Positions 1-8,335 of a stretch of 64,000 nt of DNA are shown here, in pieces. The stretch's first letter is position 1. Each line of letters starts with the position of its first letter. Below the pieces are notes generated by a model. That model had not been told where the DNA came from, did no database searches, and saw nothing but the letters and a program-made list of their open reading frames with translations. A program made the translations under genes and the position numbers. The DNA comes from Faecalicatena contorta (lineage in GTDB: Bacteria; Bacillota; Clostridia; Lachnospirales; Lachnospiraceae): the NCBI RefSeq assembly GCF_003149105.1, contig NZ_QGDS01000001.1, positions 77,334 through 141,333 on the forward strand, read 5' to 3'.

Positions 1-2
1 GG

Positions 3-548
3 TTTGTCTTTGCCAGAGGGAGTCGCAGATATGTTACGCCCAGCCAGGCGGCCTTGCTGAAAAGCGGATTAAGCAAAGAAATATTAGCTGTAGGAGTGTT
101 TGTGGATGAGGAGCTGGATATTGTTCTGGATTTGGCAGAGAAGCAGACGATAGATATTATACAGCTCCACGGCAGTGAAGATGTGAAATACCTGGAAAGG
201 CTGAAAAGGTGCTGTGATGCTCCTGTTGTAAAGGCAGTGTCCATGACATCAGATGGTTTTTCGGAGGAGTTGCGGCGCTGGGAAGAAAGCAGCATAGATT
301 ATCTGCTTTTGGACAGCGGCACAGGGGGAACCGGGCAGCAGTTTGATTACAGGCTTATTGGCAGGGTTACAAAACCTTTCTTTCTGGCCGGAGGATTGAA
401 TCCGGAAAATGTTGCCCAGGCGGCTATGCAGGTATTGCCTTATGGGGTGGATATGAGCAGCGGTGTAGAGACAGAAGGAAAAAAGGACAGAGAAAAAATA
501 AAAGAAGCAGTTAGGAGGATTCGAGATGTCGAAAGGAAGATACGGTGA
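3..548 (+). CDS. trpF: Phosphoribosylanthranilate isomerase, 5' end missing
   Basis: Third step of tryptophan synthesis: converts phosphoribosylanthranilate to CdRP. The reading frame is open from base 3 and continues upstream of the window. It begins [19 protein letters not shown], which matches the family's G-x-VF-x-x-SxRYV block, so the TTG at 54 is not the real start. The N-terminal strand with the general-base Cys lies outside the window. The [11 protein letters not shown] motif carries the catalytic Asp and a glycine turn, and AGGLNPENV is the phosphate-binding loop of the TIM barrel. It overlaps trpB by 23 bases, so the two are translationally linked. Confidence 0.95.
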   Translation, partial: FVFARGSRRYVTPSQAALLKSGLSKEILAVGVFVDEELDIVLDLAEKQTIDIIQLHGSEDVKYLERLKRCCDAPVVKAVSMTSDGFSEELRRWEESSIDYLLLDSGTGGTGQQFDYRLIGRVTKPFFLAGGLNPENVAQAAMQVLPYGVDMSSGVETEGKKDREKIKEAVRRIRDVERKIR

Positions 549-1710
549 GTTCGGAGGGCAGTATATCTCCGAGACACTCATGAATGAATTAATTCATCTG
601 GAGGAGCAGTATGAATATTATAGAAAAGATGCTGAATTCCAGTTAGAGCTGAACAACCTGCTGAATGACTATGCGGGACGCCCTTCCCGCCTGTATTATG
701 CGGAGAAGATGACAAAAGATTTAGGCGGAGCAAAGATTTATTTAAAGAGGGAAGATTTAAACCATACAGGTTCTCACAAAATTAACAATGTGCTGGGGCA
801 GGTGCTTCTGGCAAAAAGAATGGGAAAAACCAGAGTCATTGCAGAGACAGGCGCCGGACAGCATGGCGTGGCTACGGCTACGGCGGCAGCACTTTTGGGA
901 CTGGAATGTGAAGTGTTCATGGGAAAAGAGGATACAGACCGGCAGGCCCTGAATGTGTACAGGATGGAACTTCTGGGTGCGAAAGTCCACTCAGTGACCA
1001 GCGGCACCCAGACGCTGAAGGACGCGGTGAATGAGACTATGCGGGAGTGGACCAACAGGGTGTCAGATACTCACTATGTCCTTGGCTCCGTCATGGGACC
1101 TCATCCTTTTCCAATGATAGTAAGGGATTTTCAAAGTGTAATCAGCCGGGAAGCCAGAGAGCAGATTCTAAAAGCAGAAGGAAAGCTGCCGTCAGCAGTA
1201 CTTGCCTGTGTGGGTGGAGGGAGCAATGCAATAGGGATGTTTTACCACTTCATTCCGGATAAAACGGTCAGGCTGATCGGCTGTGAGGCAGCAGGAGCAG
1301 GAGTGGATACAGATAAGCATGCGGCAACTATGACAAAAGGATCGATTGGCGTGTTTCATGGGATGAAGTCTTACTTTTGTCAGGATGAATACGGTCAGAT
1401 TGCACCGGTATATTCTATTTCCGCGGGTCTCGACTATCCGGGAATTGGACCGGAACACGCATATCTGAGAGATTCCGGCAGGGCGGAATATGTGCCGGTG
1501 ACAGACGATGAGTCGGTGGATGCATTTGAATATCTGGCAAGGACGGAAGGTATCATCTGTGCTGTAGAGAGCGCTCACGCTGTAGCACATGCCAGGAAGA
1601 TTGCACCCCACATGGGAGAAGAGGAAGTAATGATTATCTGTCTGTCAGGGCGGGGAGATAAAGACGTAGCGGCGATTGCAAGATACAAGGGGGTGGATAT
1701 CCATGAGTAA
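526..1710 (+). CDS. trpB: Tryptophan synthase beta chain
   Basis: PLP enzyme that joins indole to serine, working as an alpha2-beta2 complex with TrpA. It has 394 residues, the normal length. The Schiff-base lysine is K85 in the HTGSHKINN motif. The [10 protein letters not shown] loop that binds the PLP phosphate is near residue 229, and GAGQHG near residue 108 is the substrate-carboxylate loop. The start ATG lies inside the end of trpF, preceded by a GGAGG-like site (about 514). The gene runs directly into trpA with an overlap of a few bases. The short TrpB1-type length, without the extra N-terminal part of TrpB2, fits the classical operon partner. Confidence 0.97.
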   Translation: MSKGRYGEFGGQYISETLMNELIHLEEQYEYYRKDAEFQLELNNLLNDYAGRPSRLYYAEKMTKDLGGAKIYLKREDLNHTGSHKINNVLGQVLLAKRMGKTRVIAETGAGQHGVATATAAALLGLECEVFMGKEDTDRQALNVYRMELLGAKVHSVTSGTQTLKDAVNETMREWTNRVSDTHYVLGSVMGPHPFPMIVRDFQSVISREAREQILKAEGKLPSAVLACVGGGSNAIGMFYHFIPDKTVRLIGCEAAGAGVDTDKHAATMTKGSIGVFHGMKSYFCQDEYGQIAPVYSISAGLDYPGIGPEHAYLRDSGRAEYVPVTDDESVDAFEYLARTEGIICAVESAHAVAHARKIAPHMGEEEVMIICLSGRGDKDVAAIARYKGVDIHE

Positions 1711-2485
1711 AATAAAAAATGCATTTTCAGACGGAAAGGCTTTTATTGCTTTCTTAACGGCAGGGGACCCTTCTCTGGAGAAAACTGTGGACTATATTCT
1801 GGCAATAGAAGAGGCAGGCGCAGACCTGGTGGAAATCGGGATTCCCTTTTCTGACCCGACGGCAGAAGGCATTGTGATACAGGATGCAAATATCCGGGCG
1901 TTGAAAGAAGGCATGACTGTAGACGGCGTGTTTGAAATTGTAAGCCGGGTAAGAGAAAAGAGTCAGATACCTCTGGTGTTTCTGACGTATCTGAATCCGG
2001 TATTCCATTACGGATACGAAAACTTTTTTCTGAAATGTGAAAACCTGGGTGTAGATGGCATTATTATTCCGGATCTGCCTTACGAGGAAAAAGAGGAAAT
2101 GTCTGTGGCGGCAGAATCTCATCATGTAGATGTCATCTCCATGATAGCGCCCACCTCCAGACAGCGGATTCAGATGATTGCAGAAGAAGCAAAAGGCTTC
2201 CTTTATGTAGTGTCATCCATGGGTGTTACTGGTGTAAGAAGTAATATAGAGACGGATATTACTTCTATGATTGCTTCTATCCGTGAAGTGACGGATATAC
2301 CGGCGGCGGTGGGCTTTGGTATTAGCACGCCTGAGCAGGCTGAAAGAATGGCAGCAGCTTCCGACGGAGCCATTGTGGGCAGTGCAATTGTGAAACTGAT
2401 AGAAAAATATGGAGACCGGGCAGAAGAGCCGATTGCAGAATATGTAAAGAGCATGAAAGAGGCGGTAAAAAGAGCCGGAAATTAA
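1703..2485 (+). CDS. trpA: Tryptophan synthase alpha chain
   Basis: Cleaves indole-3-glycerol phosphate to indole, which is channelled to TrpB. It has 260 residues from the ATG at 1703; an upstream in-frame start at 1676 is less likely because AGGGGGTGG (about 1688) sits just ahead of 1703. The TIM barrel carries FLTAGDPS (18-24), [10 protein letters not shown] with catalytic E44, and PDLPYEE. The second catalytic acid of the E. coli enzyme (Asp in ADG) is Glu here (TAEG, E55). I believe this is common in related Clostridia, but it is worth noting. Last gene of the trp operon. Confidence 0.95.
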   Translation: MSKIKNAFSDGKAFIAFLTAGDPSLEKTVDYILAIEEAGADLVEIGIPFSDPTAEGIVIQDANIRALKEGMTVDGVFEIVSRVREKSQIPLVFLTYLNPVFHYGYENFFLKCENLGVDGIIIPDLPYEEKEEMSVAAESHHVDVISMIAPTSRQRIQMIAEEAKGFLYVVSSMGVTGVRSNIETDITSMIASIREVTDIPAAVGFGISTPEQAERMAAASDGAIVGSAIVKLIEKYGDRAEEPIAEYVKSMKEAVKRAGN

Positions 2486-2516
2486 AAAATATCGATGTCA
2501 AATGTAGCTGGTTTCT

Positions 2517-2538
2517 GTTCAATTGCCGATAATTGAAC
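2517..2538. promoter_or_regulatory. Inverted repeat overlapping the -35 of the AraC-type gene
   Basis: Perfect 8-base arms (gttcaatt / aattgaac) flank a 6-base centre. The right arm contains the TTGAAC that forms a plausible -35. There is no T-run, so a protein-binding site is more likely than a terminator. Binding by the downstream AraC-type protein is an inference. Confidence 0.45.
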
Positions 2539-2560
2539 TAGATACAAAAAATGTTATGCT
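2533..2560 (+). promoter_or_regulatory. Promoter for the AraC-type regulator
   Basis: TTGAAC (2533-2538), a 16-base spacer and TATGCT (2555-2560), about 25 bases ahead of the start codon. The -35 lies in the right arm of the inverted repeat at 2517-2538, which suggests autoregulation. Confidence 0.5.
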
Positions 2561-2584
2561 TTCGAGGATAGGAGATGTAGGAAA

Positions 2585-3397
2585 ATGCTTTCTATAACAA
2601 GATATTCCATAAAAACGGAAAGCCTTGCACCGTGGATAAAATTTCTATGGCATTTTGAAGTCCATGAAGCCGATATTCATTATAAGCTGCTGCCAACGGA
2701 CTGCATTGATATTATACTGAATATATCAGGAAATATTGTTTACGAGGCTGGTCCCCGCCATATTTCTGCGGCTCCATTCCATGTAAACGGACTAAGGAGT
2801 AAGCACAGTTATATACATCAAACAGGCAATATCCATATGTTTGGAATATCCTGCTATCCCTTTGGCCTTTATCCGTTTGTTCATAAATCATTAGCGGGTA
2901 TACATGATGAAATTGTTGATTTGTTTGAACTCTCAAAGCCTTTGGCAAAGAAGCTTGAGCTTGCGGTTTCCAATCAGTCTGCCACCGGGAATATAATCGA
3001 AAGTATCGAAAAGGCTCTGCATCAGGAACTTCAAGTGACAGATGACTATGTAAAAAAAACGGATTTGATACGCAGATTTTTAGAAATGGACAATGATTGT
3101 ACCATACAATCATTTTGTTTGGAGCATGGGATAAACACGAAAACTTTTATGCGTAATGTTCTCCGATATACAGGATACACACCAAAAATCTTACGTTCTA
3201 TAAGGCGTTTTCAAAAGGCAGGAAATCAACTGGTTTACCAAAGCCCACAACAATTATCCGGGATAGCATATGATAATGACTTTGCAGATCAAGCTCATTT
3301 TATAAGGGAGTTTCGGAAATTTTCAGGATCAGCTCCCCGTATTTTTCAGCAAGAAAAAATTACAGTAAAGGAAAATACGAAATATAATTATCATTGA
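2585..3397 (+). CDS. AraC-family transcriptional regulator with DUF6597-like sensor domain
   Basis: A 270-residue two-domain regulator. The N-terminal half (about 1-140, with WIKFLWHFEVHE and LLPTDCIDIILNISG) looks like the DUF6597/XylR-like sensor domain of AraC regulators. The C-terminal half (about 155-255) is an AraC double helix-turn-helix, with a partner helix around 170-185 and RRFQKAGNQL...IAYDNDFADQAHFIREFRKFSG around 210-245. The C-terminal motif includes the family's FADQAHF-REF signature. It is more AT-rich than trpA before it. The next gene begins about 70 bases after this one ends and is the likely target. The ligand is unknown. Confidence 0.88.
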   Translation: MLSITRYSIKTESLAPWIKFLWHFEVHEADIHYKLLPTDCIDIILNISGNIVYEAGPRHISAAPFHVNGLRSKHSYIHQTGNIHMFGISCYPFGLYPFVHKSLAGIHDEIVDLFELSKPLAKKLELAVSNQSATGNIIESIEKALHQELQVTDDYVKKTDLIRRFLEMDNDCTIQSFCLEHGINTKTFMRNVLRYTGYTPKILRSIRRFQKAGNQLVYQSPQQLSGIAYDNDFADQAHFIREFRKFSGSAPRIFQQEKITVKENTKYNYH

Positions 3398-3465
3398 GTG
3401 TCCCTTTTATTCAATACCTTCTGCTTTTTTTCTACTATACTTTTGAAAAAACAGGAGGTATTTGT

Positions 3466-3747
3466 ATGTGTATCACAACAAAGAAACAGTTTGAGTATAA
3501 GGTTGAAACAGTTTCCGGTCACTGTTCATGCGGGTATAAAGTGGGGGATGTATTCTATTGTGAGGGAATGAATACGCCCACTGTTCCTTTCTGCGGGGGA
3601 GCATATATGGCCTTGTTTCCTATTCAAGTTGCGTTGCATAATGGGGCCAGATTCCATTTTGAAAATAACCCGAAATTAAAAAGAAATTTAGCATGTCCTG
3701 ATAATGGGTATGTTGTTTTTTGTTTAACGCTGCTGGATGATAAGTAA
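3466..3747 (+). CDS. TIGR04076-like small cysteine-containing protein
   Basis: 93 residues from the ATG at 3466, which follows AGGAGG with good spacing; the longer frame from 3394 overlaps the AraC gene and has no RBS. The sequence shows the outline of the TIGR04076 family: VETVSGHCSCGYKVGDVFYCEG, then VPFCGGAYMALFPIQVALHNG, then LACPDNGYVVF. There are five or more cysteines and no signal peptide, suggesting a soluble cytoplasmic protein that may bind metal or sense redox state. The function of the family is not known to me. An AT-rich hairpin (arms 3743-3750 and 3764-3771) covers the stop codon. Confidence 0.75.
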   Translation: MCITTKKQFEYKVETVSGHCSCGYKVGDVFYCEGMNTPTVPFCGGAYMALFPIQVALHNGARFHFENNPKLKRNLACPDNGYVVFCLTLLDDK

Positions 3748-3797
3748 AAACTATATAAAGCTATTTTTACTAATAAGATTGTTGTAGTGACTGATGA

Positions 3798-3932
3798 AAT
3801 GCATATCCTTTTGAAATTTTAACCTATTTAAACGAGATAGGTAAACCAATAAACGAGGAAAGTACAATTGCAGTAAAAGAACTGAATATGTCAGTTATCA
3901 AAGAGCCAGACGCTAAGACGCAGAGCCGGTAA
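3798..3932 (+). pseudogene. 3' remnant of an unidentified gene
   Basis: Open frame of 44 codons ending in TAA at 3930-3932, preceded by two consecutive in-frame TGA codons (3792-3797). It lacks a start codon and RBS in a sensible place. The translation (AYPFEILTYLNEIGKPINEE then STIAVKELNMSVIKEPDAK) has the composition of a real protein C-terminus, and a strong terminator covers its stop codon as expected for a gene end. I read it as the tail of a decayed or deleted gene but cannot name the family. Confidence 0.45.
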
Positions 3933-3969
3933 CACGCAGAAGTAAAATGCGGTTATCGGCTCTTTTTTT
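3922..3969 (+). terminator. Intrinsic terminator after the gene remnant
   Basis: 12-base arms (agagccggtaac / gttatcggctct, one G-T pair), an 18-base loop and a run of seven T. The remnant's stop codon lies within the left arm. Confidence 0.85.
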
Positions 3970-4039
3970 ATGATAATAACTCAAATCTTATGATTGCTGA
4001 TATTTAAAGGCTAGATTGATAATATAGTAACAAAAAATG

Positions 4040-4108
4040 TTAAAATGATAAATGAATGATAATACATGTTCAAAATATATTGACATAATCAGATTAAAAT
4101 GATAACAT
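4040..4108 (+). promoter_or_regulatory. Promoter and candidate DeoR operator repeats for the catabolic region
   Basis: A good promoter: TTGACA (4080-4085), a 17-base spacer and TAACAT (4103-4108). The 12-base sequence ttaaaatgataa occurs twice in direct orientation, at 4040-4051 and at 4094-4105, the second touching the -10. DeoR-family proteins often bind direct or tandem repeats, so these are candidate operators for the DeoR gene at 6441. That link is inference. Confidence 0.55.
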
Positions 4109-4154
4109 ATGAAACATAGCAAGGGAAACAGTAATAAAAAAATGGAGGATAATT

Positions 4155-4847
4155 ATGTTAACTGTAAGAGAATTTGCGAAACATTTCGATTTGGCACTTT
4201 TGGCTCCGGATGTACAGGAAGCAGCAGTTGTAGAAGCTTGTGCAACAGCGGCAAAGTATCAGGTTAACTCGGTAAATGTAAACTCATGCTGGATTGATGT
4301 AGCCCGCAGAGAATTAAAAGGTACGGGTGTTGGACACAGTGCTGTTATAGGATTTCCTTATGGCACGGCAATTTCTAAAGTGAAATATCTGGAAGTTGAT
4401 GAAATGTTGAAGGCAGGCTGTTCTGCATGTGATATGGTTATTAACGTAGGGGCTCTTAAAGATAATAATTTAAGGCTGGTTGAAGAGGAAGTAAAAACAT
4501 TTGCAGATATGTGCAATGCAGCTAACTCGGACAGCAAGCTCATTTTTGAAGTAGGTTTTCTCAGTGATGAGGAGATTGCAACATTAACGAAAATGTGCTG
4601 TGAACATAACATTACATATGTGAAGACTGCAACAGGAACCCAGGCCTTCCCGGATATAAAACATGTTGAAATCATGAAAAATAATCTGTCAGGAAATACA
4701 AAGATAAAGGTGTCTGGGGTTCCAAGAACATTTGCTCTTCCGGCTACACTCTATATGTTTGAGCACATGGGAGTTAGTCTGTGTGGAACAAGGAGTGCGG
4801 GGATTCTGACAGACCAGTATGAAAAGTATCTGGCATCATTAAATTAA
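4155..4847 (+). CDS. DeoC-type class I aldolase
   Basis: 230-residue TIM-barrel aldolase of the deoxyribose-phosphate aldolase family. The Schiff-base lysine is K157 in YVKTATG, the proton-relay lysine is K185 in KIKVSG, and D93 in CDMVINVG completes the DeoC active site. The phosphate-binding glycine loop is present but altered (SGVPRT and CGTRSAG instead of the usual SGGIR and GTS). Length is normal. It is first in the catabolic cluster, with GGAGG just ahead of the ATG and a transaldolase-fold gene 18 bases after it. No nucleoside phosphorylase or phosphopentomutase is nearby, so the substrate may be a different phosphorylated aldol. Confidence 0.88.
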   Translation: MLTVREFAKHFDLALLAPDVQEAAVVEACATAAKYQVNSVNVNSCWIDVARRELKGTGVGHSAVIGFPYGTAISKVKYLEVDEMLKAGCSACDMVINVGALKDNNLRLVEEEVKTFADMCNAANSDSKLIFEVGFLSDEEIATLTKMCCEHNITYVKTATGTQAFPDIKHVEIMKNNLSGNTKIKVSGVPRTFALPATLYMFEHMGVSLCGTRSAGILTDQYEKYLASLN

Positions 4848-4865
4848 TGAGGGAGGGGACAGCAG

Positions 4866-6188
4866 ATGTATAATGTGCATTATCATTTGAATTCACTTTT
4901 AGGTGAAACTGTAAAGTGCATGAACGGTGATGAAAAGTATATAAGCCGTGCTATCAATAAAGAATTGGATTTTGAAGAGTACAAGTTTTTATTACAAGAG
5001 GTCAGAACCATCGGTGTAACTTCTGAATTCAAAAAAATCATTGATCTTTTTAAAGTCCCTGAAGGGGAAACACCGGCTGGTTTCAGAATAGAATATTATC
5101 TGTCAGAGAACAAACAATTGCTGATTGATTTAAAACGTGATATTTCATATGGGAAGAATGGAATAAAAAGAGCGACGCCATTTCTCTTTTCCGCAGATAC
5201 AGCTAACCCATATGAACTGGCACCAATGAAAGATATGATTGCAAATCTGACCTGCAATCCGGGAATTATTTACGATTTATTCATCAATGATCCGAAAGAG
5301 AACATTGGAAATAAGTTTAAAAACCGGGACGAAGTAATGTGTGAGATTGGCAATATATTGGGACCTGGATGTGACATCAGTGTAGAGTTCAATGATCCTT
5401 TCGCAGATATCAACAAATTACTGGAAGAAGCAGAACATTTCAAAGAAATGCTTTCAGAGTACCGGGTTGTTATAAAAGTGCCCCACACAGGAGCAGTAAC
5501 AGCGGAAAATGCCCATCATTTGCTTGAGGGAAATAAAAGGCTGCCGGTTGCCCACAACAATGGCCAGACAAAAGACTATTTTTATAGCCATAATTTAGCC
5601 TTGGCTTTGAAAGAAAAAGGGTTCAGGGTGAATTATACATTAATGTTCGAGCCATGGCAGACAGGGATGGCGTTGCAGGCGCAGCCTTATTTCATAAACA
5701 GCTTCATTAATAAGAGAATGCTTACCAGTACATATGTAAAGGGTATGATATCAGCCTTTGACAGTACCAGAGATTTACAATTTCTTAAGAATCTCAGAAG
5801 CTATTTTATTGATGTGGATTTTCTTCCAGAGTCAGCAAAAGATTCAGATTTGGCTGAGGTGGAAAAAATTGCCCGTGAAACACTGACATATAGAGATTTT
5901 GATAATGTACGCGGTTTTGATGGTATGGACGGAGTACGCCATAATCTTCGTATGCTGCGGGACAGTAACCTTGAGGATACACGGCTTATAATTTGTTCTA
6001 TAGCCGGATCGAGAGAATATCCGGAACTTGACAAGCTGCTTGTTGAAGACGAGTTCAGGGATGTTCTGGATAAGATCGTTATTACTACTGAACCCATTTA
6101 TTTCGCACAGTACACTTCAGCACCTCAGATTATTACATATCAGCGCAGATTTTTAAATGCTGTAAATAATACTGCGGATAAAAGATAG
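4866..6188 (+). CDS. Large transaldolase-fold protein
   Basis: 440 residues. The core of the transaldolase/FSA family can be followed: FSADTAN (108-114), TCNPGII (129-135), DISVEFNDPF (170-179), VVIKVP with the presumed Schiff-base lysine K204, and VNYTLMFEPWQ (255-265). It differs from standard members in a roughly 105-residue N-terminal extension and an insertion of about 25 residues between the lysine strand and the NYTLMF strand. The C-terminal 120 residues are also unlike TalB. It probably makes or breaks a C-C bond of a sugar phosphate, paired with the DeoC-type aldolase 18 bases upstream. The substrate is unknown, and it is not a typical TalA/TalB. Confidence 0.72.
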   Translation: MYNVHYHLNSLLGETVKCMNGDEKYISRAINKELDFEEYKFLLQEVRTIGVTSEFKKIIDLFKVPEGETPAGFRIEYYLSENKQLLIDLKRDISYGKNGIKRATPFLFSADTANPYELAPMKDMIANLTCNPGIIYDLFINDPKENIGNKFKNRDEVMCEIGNILGPGCDISVEFNDPFADINKLLEEAEHFKEMLSEYRVVIKVPHTGAVTAENAHHLLEGNKRLPVAHNNGQTKDYFYSHNLALALKEKGFRVNYTLMFEPWQTGMALQAQPYFINSFINKRMLTSTYVKGMISAFDSTRDLQFLKNLRSYFIDVDFLPESAKDSDLAEVEKIARETLTYRDFDNVRGFDGMDGVRHNLRMLRDSNLEDTRLIICSIAGSREYPELDKLLVEDEFRDVLDKIVITTEPIYFAQYTSAPQIITYQRRFLNAVNNTADKR

Positions 6189-6223
6189 AAACTAAAGTAT
6201 TGAGGAAAAGAGTTTATTAACAG

Positions 6224-6282
6224 AAGGATGCCGGCTTGGAGATATGCTAAATGATTACATACAAAGAAGTGGTATCCTTTTT
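6224..6282 (+). terminator. Possible weak terminator after the aldolase pair
   Basis: 9-base arms (aaggatgcc / ggtatcctt with one G-T pair) separated by a long 38-base loop and ended by five T. The long loop makes this uncertain. Confidence 0.35.
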
Positions 6283-6440
6283 GCTAAAGATTCAATATTT
6301 ACGTTGTGTCCGTAAGAGTTAAGACTGATATTTCAGGAAATGATAGGAAGGGATATCTTTGCTAAATCAATTTTTTTGTGTGATAATGAGATATGCTCAG
6401 TATAAAATCAAATTATCATATAAAAGGAGATTGTGATTCT

Positions 6441-7217
6441 ATGGACAAAAAACAAAAAAGGCATAATGATTTAATAAGTCTCGTTAATACAAAAGAAAGA
6501 ATTTCTATTAAAGAATTAGCGGGAATTTGTGGAGTTTCAGAACTAACAATACGACGTGATATCCAGTTTTTGGAGCAACAGGGATTTGTACAGAATGTCA
6601 GAGGAATTGTGTTCGCAAATGAACAGGATAGAGAGAACGCAATATATAATCTAAACTCTGCCGGCAGTGAAAATTTTAATACAAAAAACGAAATCGGGCT
6701 TTGTGCTGCTAAGTTAATTGAAAATGATGACATTGTTATTATTGATAATGGGACGACAACAGAAAGGCTGGCAGCACATTTCCCGGAAGATATTAATGCT
6801 ACCGTTTTGTGTTATAACATTAATATATTGAATCACCTGTACATGAAACCGAATATTTCACTCATTTTTGGCGGGGGGTATTTTCACCCTCAAACTCTAA
6901 TGTTTGAAAGCAAAGAAAGTCTGGAATTGATTCGCCGTACAAGAGCAAAAAAAGTATTTGTTTCTGCAGCCGGTGTGCATAACACTCTGGGGGTAACTTG
7001 TACCAGTACTTATGAACTGGAAAGTAAAAGGGAAATACTGAAAGCAAGTATGGAGAAAATACTTCTTGTTGATTCAAGTAAGTTTGGACAGATTCACAAG
7101 AATTTCATATGCGAGTTCAGTATGTTTGATCGAATTATCACAGATAATAAACTACCTGCGGAATGGAAAAAAAGAATAGAAGAAGCAGGGGTAGAATGTA
7201 TCATGGCAGAATGTTAA
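6441..7217 (+). CDS. DeoR-family sugar-responsive repressor
   Basis: 258 residues from the ATG at 6441, which has AAAGGAGA ten bases upstream; an in-frame ATG at 6393 lacks a site. The N-terminal winged helix-turn-helix is ISIKELAGICGVSELTIRRD (about 22-41). The C-terminal DeoRC sensor has the phosphate-sugar-binding pattern IIDNGTTTERLA near 105-116 and LLVDSSKFGQ near 213-222. DeoR repressors usually respond to a phosphorylated sugar made by their own pathway. Its position between the aldolase pair and the transport/dehydrogenase genes makes it the likely local regulator. Confidence 0.92.
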   Translation: MDKKQKRHNDLISLVNTKERISIKELAGICGVSELTIRRDIQFLEQQGFVQNVRGIVFANEQDRENAIYNLNSAGSENFNTKNEIGLCAAKLIENDDIVIIDNGTTTERLAAHFPEDINATVLCYNINILNHLYMKPNISLIFGGGYFHPQTLMFESKESLELIRRTRAKKVFVSAAGVHNTLGVTCTSTYELESKREILKASMEKILLVDSSKFGQIHKNFICEFSMFDRIITDNKLPAEWKKRIEEAGVECIMAEC

Positions 7218-7319
7218 GTCAATATCTGTATTTAATCAAATAAATTCTAAATAATCTTTTCCCGGTCCACTGTACTGTCAAGGAAGAAACAATTGCTGTT
7301 GTCAGAAAGAGGCGATGTT

Positions 7320-8282
7320 TTGAAGAGTTTGTATGGCTGTGGCAGACTATGCACAATAATTATATTATGTAGTCTGCTGGGATGTGGCTGCAGTAAAAAA
7401 GAACAGGAAGTTTTAGTTGTTTTAGGCAGTCAGGGTGAATTGTCCCATGAAGAGTTACAGATAGCTGCAAGGCAGTGGGCGGAGGAAAAGAATATATCTT
7501 TAGAGGTTGTTGCTCCAAAGACATCTATGGTTTATGAGCAGCAAACAATTCTTGAAAATTCAATCAGAGAAAAAAAGTGGGATTTTATAGTTTTAGAGCC
7601 ATTAGGCAATACGGAGTTATATCCGGTTCTTGATTACGCAAAAGAACAAGGAAGTACGGTTATATCAATGCAGGGTGCCCCTGTACTGGGTGCTGATTAT
7701 ACGGTTCAGCCTTGTGATTATGAAAAACTGGGTATATCTATAATGGATATATTTGCAGAAAAAATGAGACAGTCAGGCAGTTATGTGACTATAGTGCCTG
7801 CAAAGGATTCAGAGTCAGCACTGCAGCAAGAGCTGGCCTGTGTGAATCAGCAAAAAAATAACTACCAGCAAATGCTGGCTGTTTCCAGGCTCCAGGAAGG
7901 AAACAGTGTGCAGATGGTGTATGATACGGTGGATACTTTGTATCAGACCCATGAGATGAAAGGGGCAGTGTTTTTTTCGTACATTGACGGCCTGGGAATT
8001 TCTCAATGGAAACAAAAGACAGGCAATGATCTGATAACTGTCGGCATTGGATATCCGGAATTGCTGAATACAGATACTGAGAATGATGAGATAGATGCTT
8101 TATTTTACTGGAACAGAGAAAATCTGTTAATTACTTCATTAGAAGTCGGTTATAAAGCAGTGCAGGGCAGTATTGGGAAAGAACCTGATGTGATTACTAC
8201 TCATGTTGACGGATACAAAACCTTGCGTTCTTTGGGAGATGGAATTTATTGTGGAAATGATATCTCAACAATTTATAATTAA
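7320..8282 (+). CDS. Orphan sugar-binding-type lipoprotein
   Basis: About 320 residues. A TTG at 7320 (after AAAGAGGCG) gives a classical lipoprotein signal: KSLYGCGRLCTIIILCSLLGC with lipobox LLGC. The TTG at 7293 would put acidic residues in the signal and is less likely. The mature part resembles periplasmic binding protein type 4 (ribose-type): VVLGSQGELSHEE opening, DFIVLEPLGNTEL, GAVFFSYIDGLGISQW. No ABC ATPase or permease adjoins it directly; the ribose-type importer 6 kb downstream has its own binding protein. It could be a second binding protein or a sugar sensor. Confidence 0.72.
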   Translation: MKSLYGCGRLCTIIILCSLLGCGCSKKEQEVLVVLGSQGELSHEELQIAARQWAEEKNISLEVVAPKTSMVYEQQTILENSIREKKWDFIVLEPLGNTELYPVLDYAKEQGSTVISMQGAPVLGADYTVQPCDYEKLGISIMDIFAEKMRQSGSYVTIVPAKDSESALQQELACVNQQKNNYQQMLAVSRLQEGNSVQMVYDTVDTLYQTHEMKGAVFFSYIDGLGISQWKQKTGNDLITVGIGYPELLNTDTENDEIDALFYWNRENLLITSLEVGYKAVQGSIGKEPDVITTHVDGYKTLRSLGDGIYCGNDISTIYN

Positions 8283-8335
8283 TTTTTTGAAACTTCAGAA
8301 AAGGAATTTTATTAGAACGGTAAGGAGGGTAAGGC

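Noticed and set aside
3838..3969. A riboswitch-like leader (gacgc...gagccggtaac) ahead of the DeoC gene
   Set aside because: It does not fit the cyclic-di-GMP riboswitch consensus, and a continuous protein-like reading frame explains the sequence up to the terminator.
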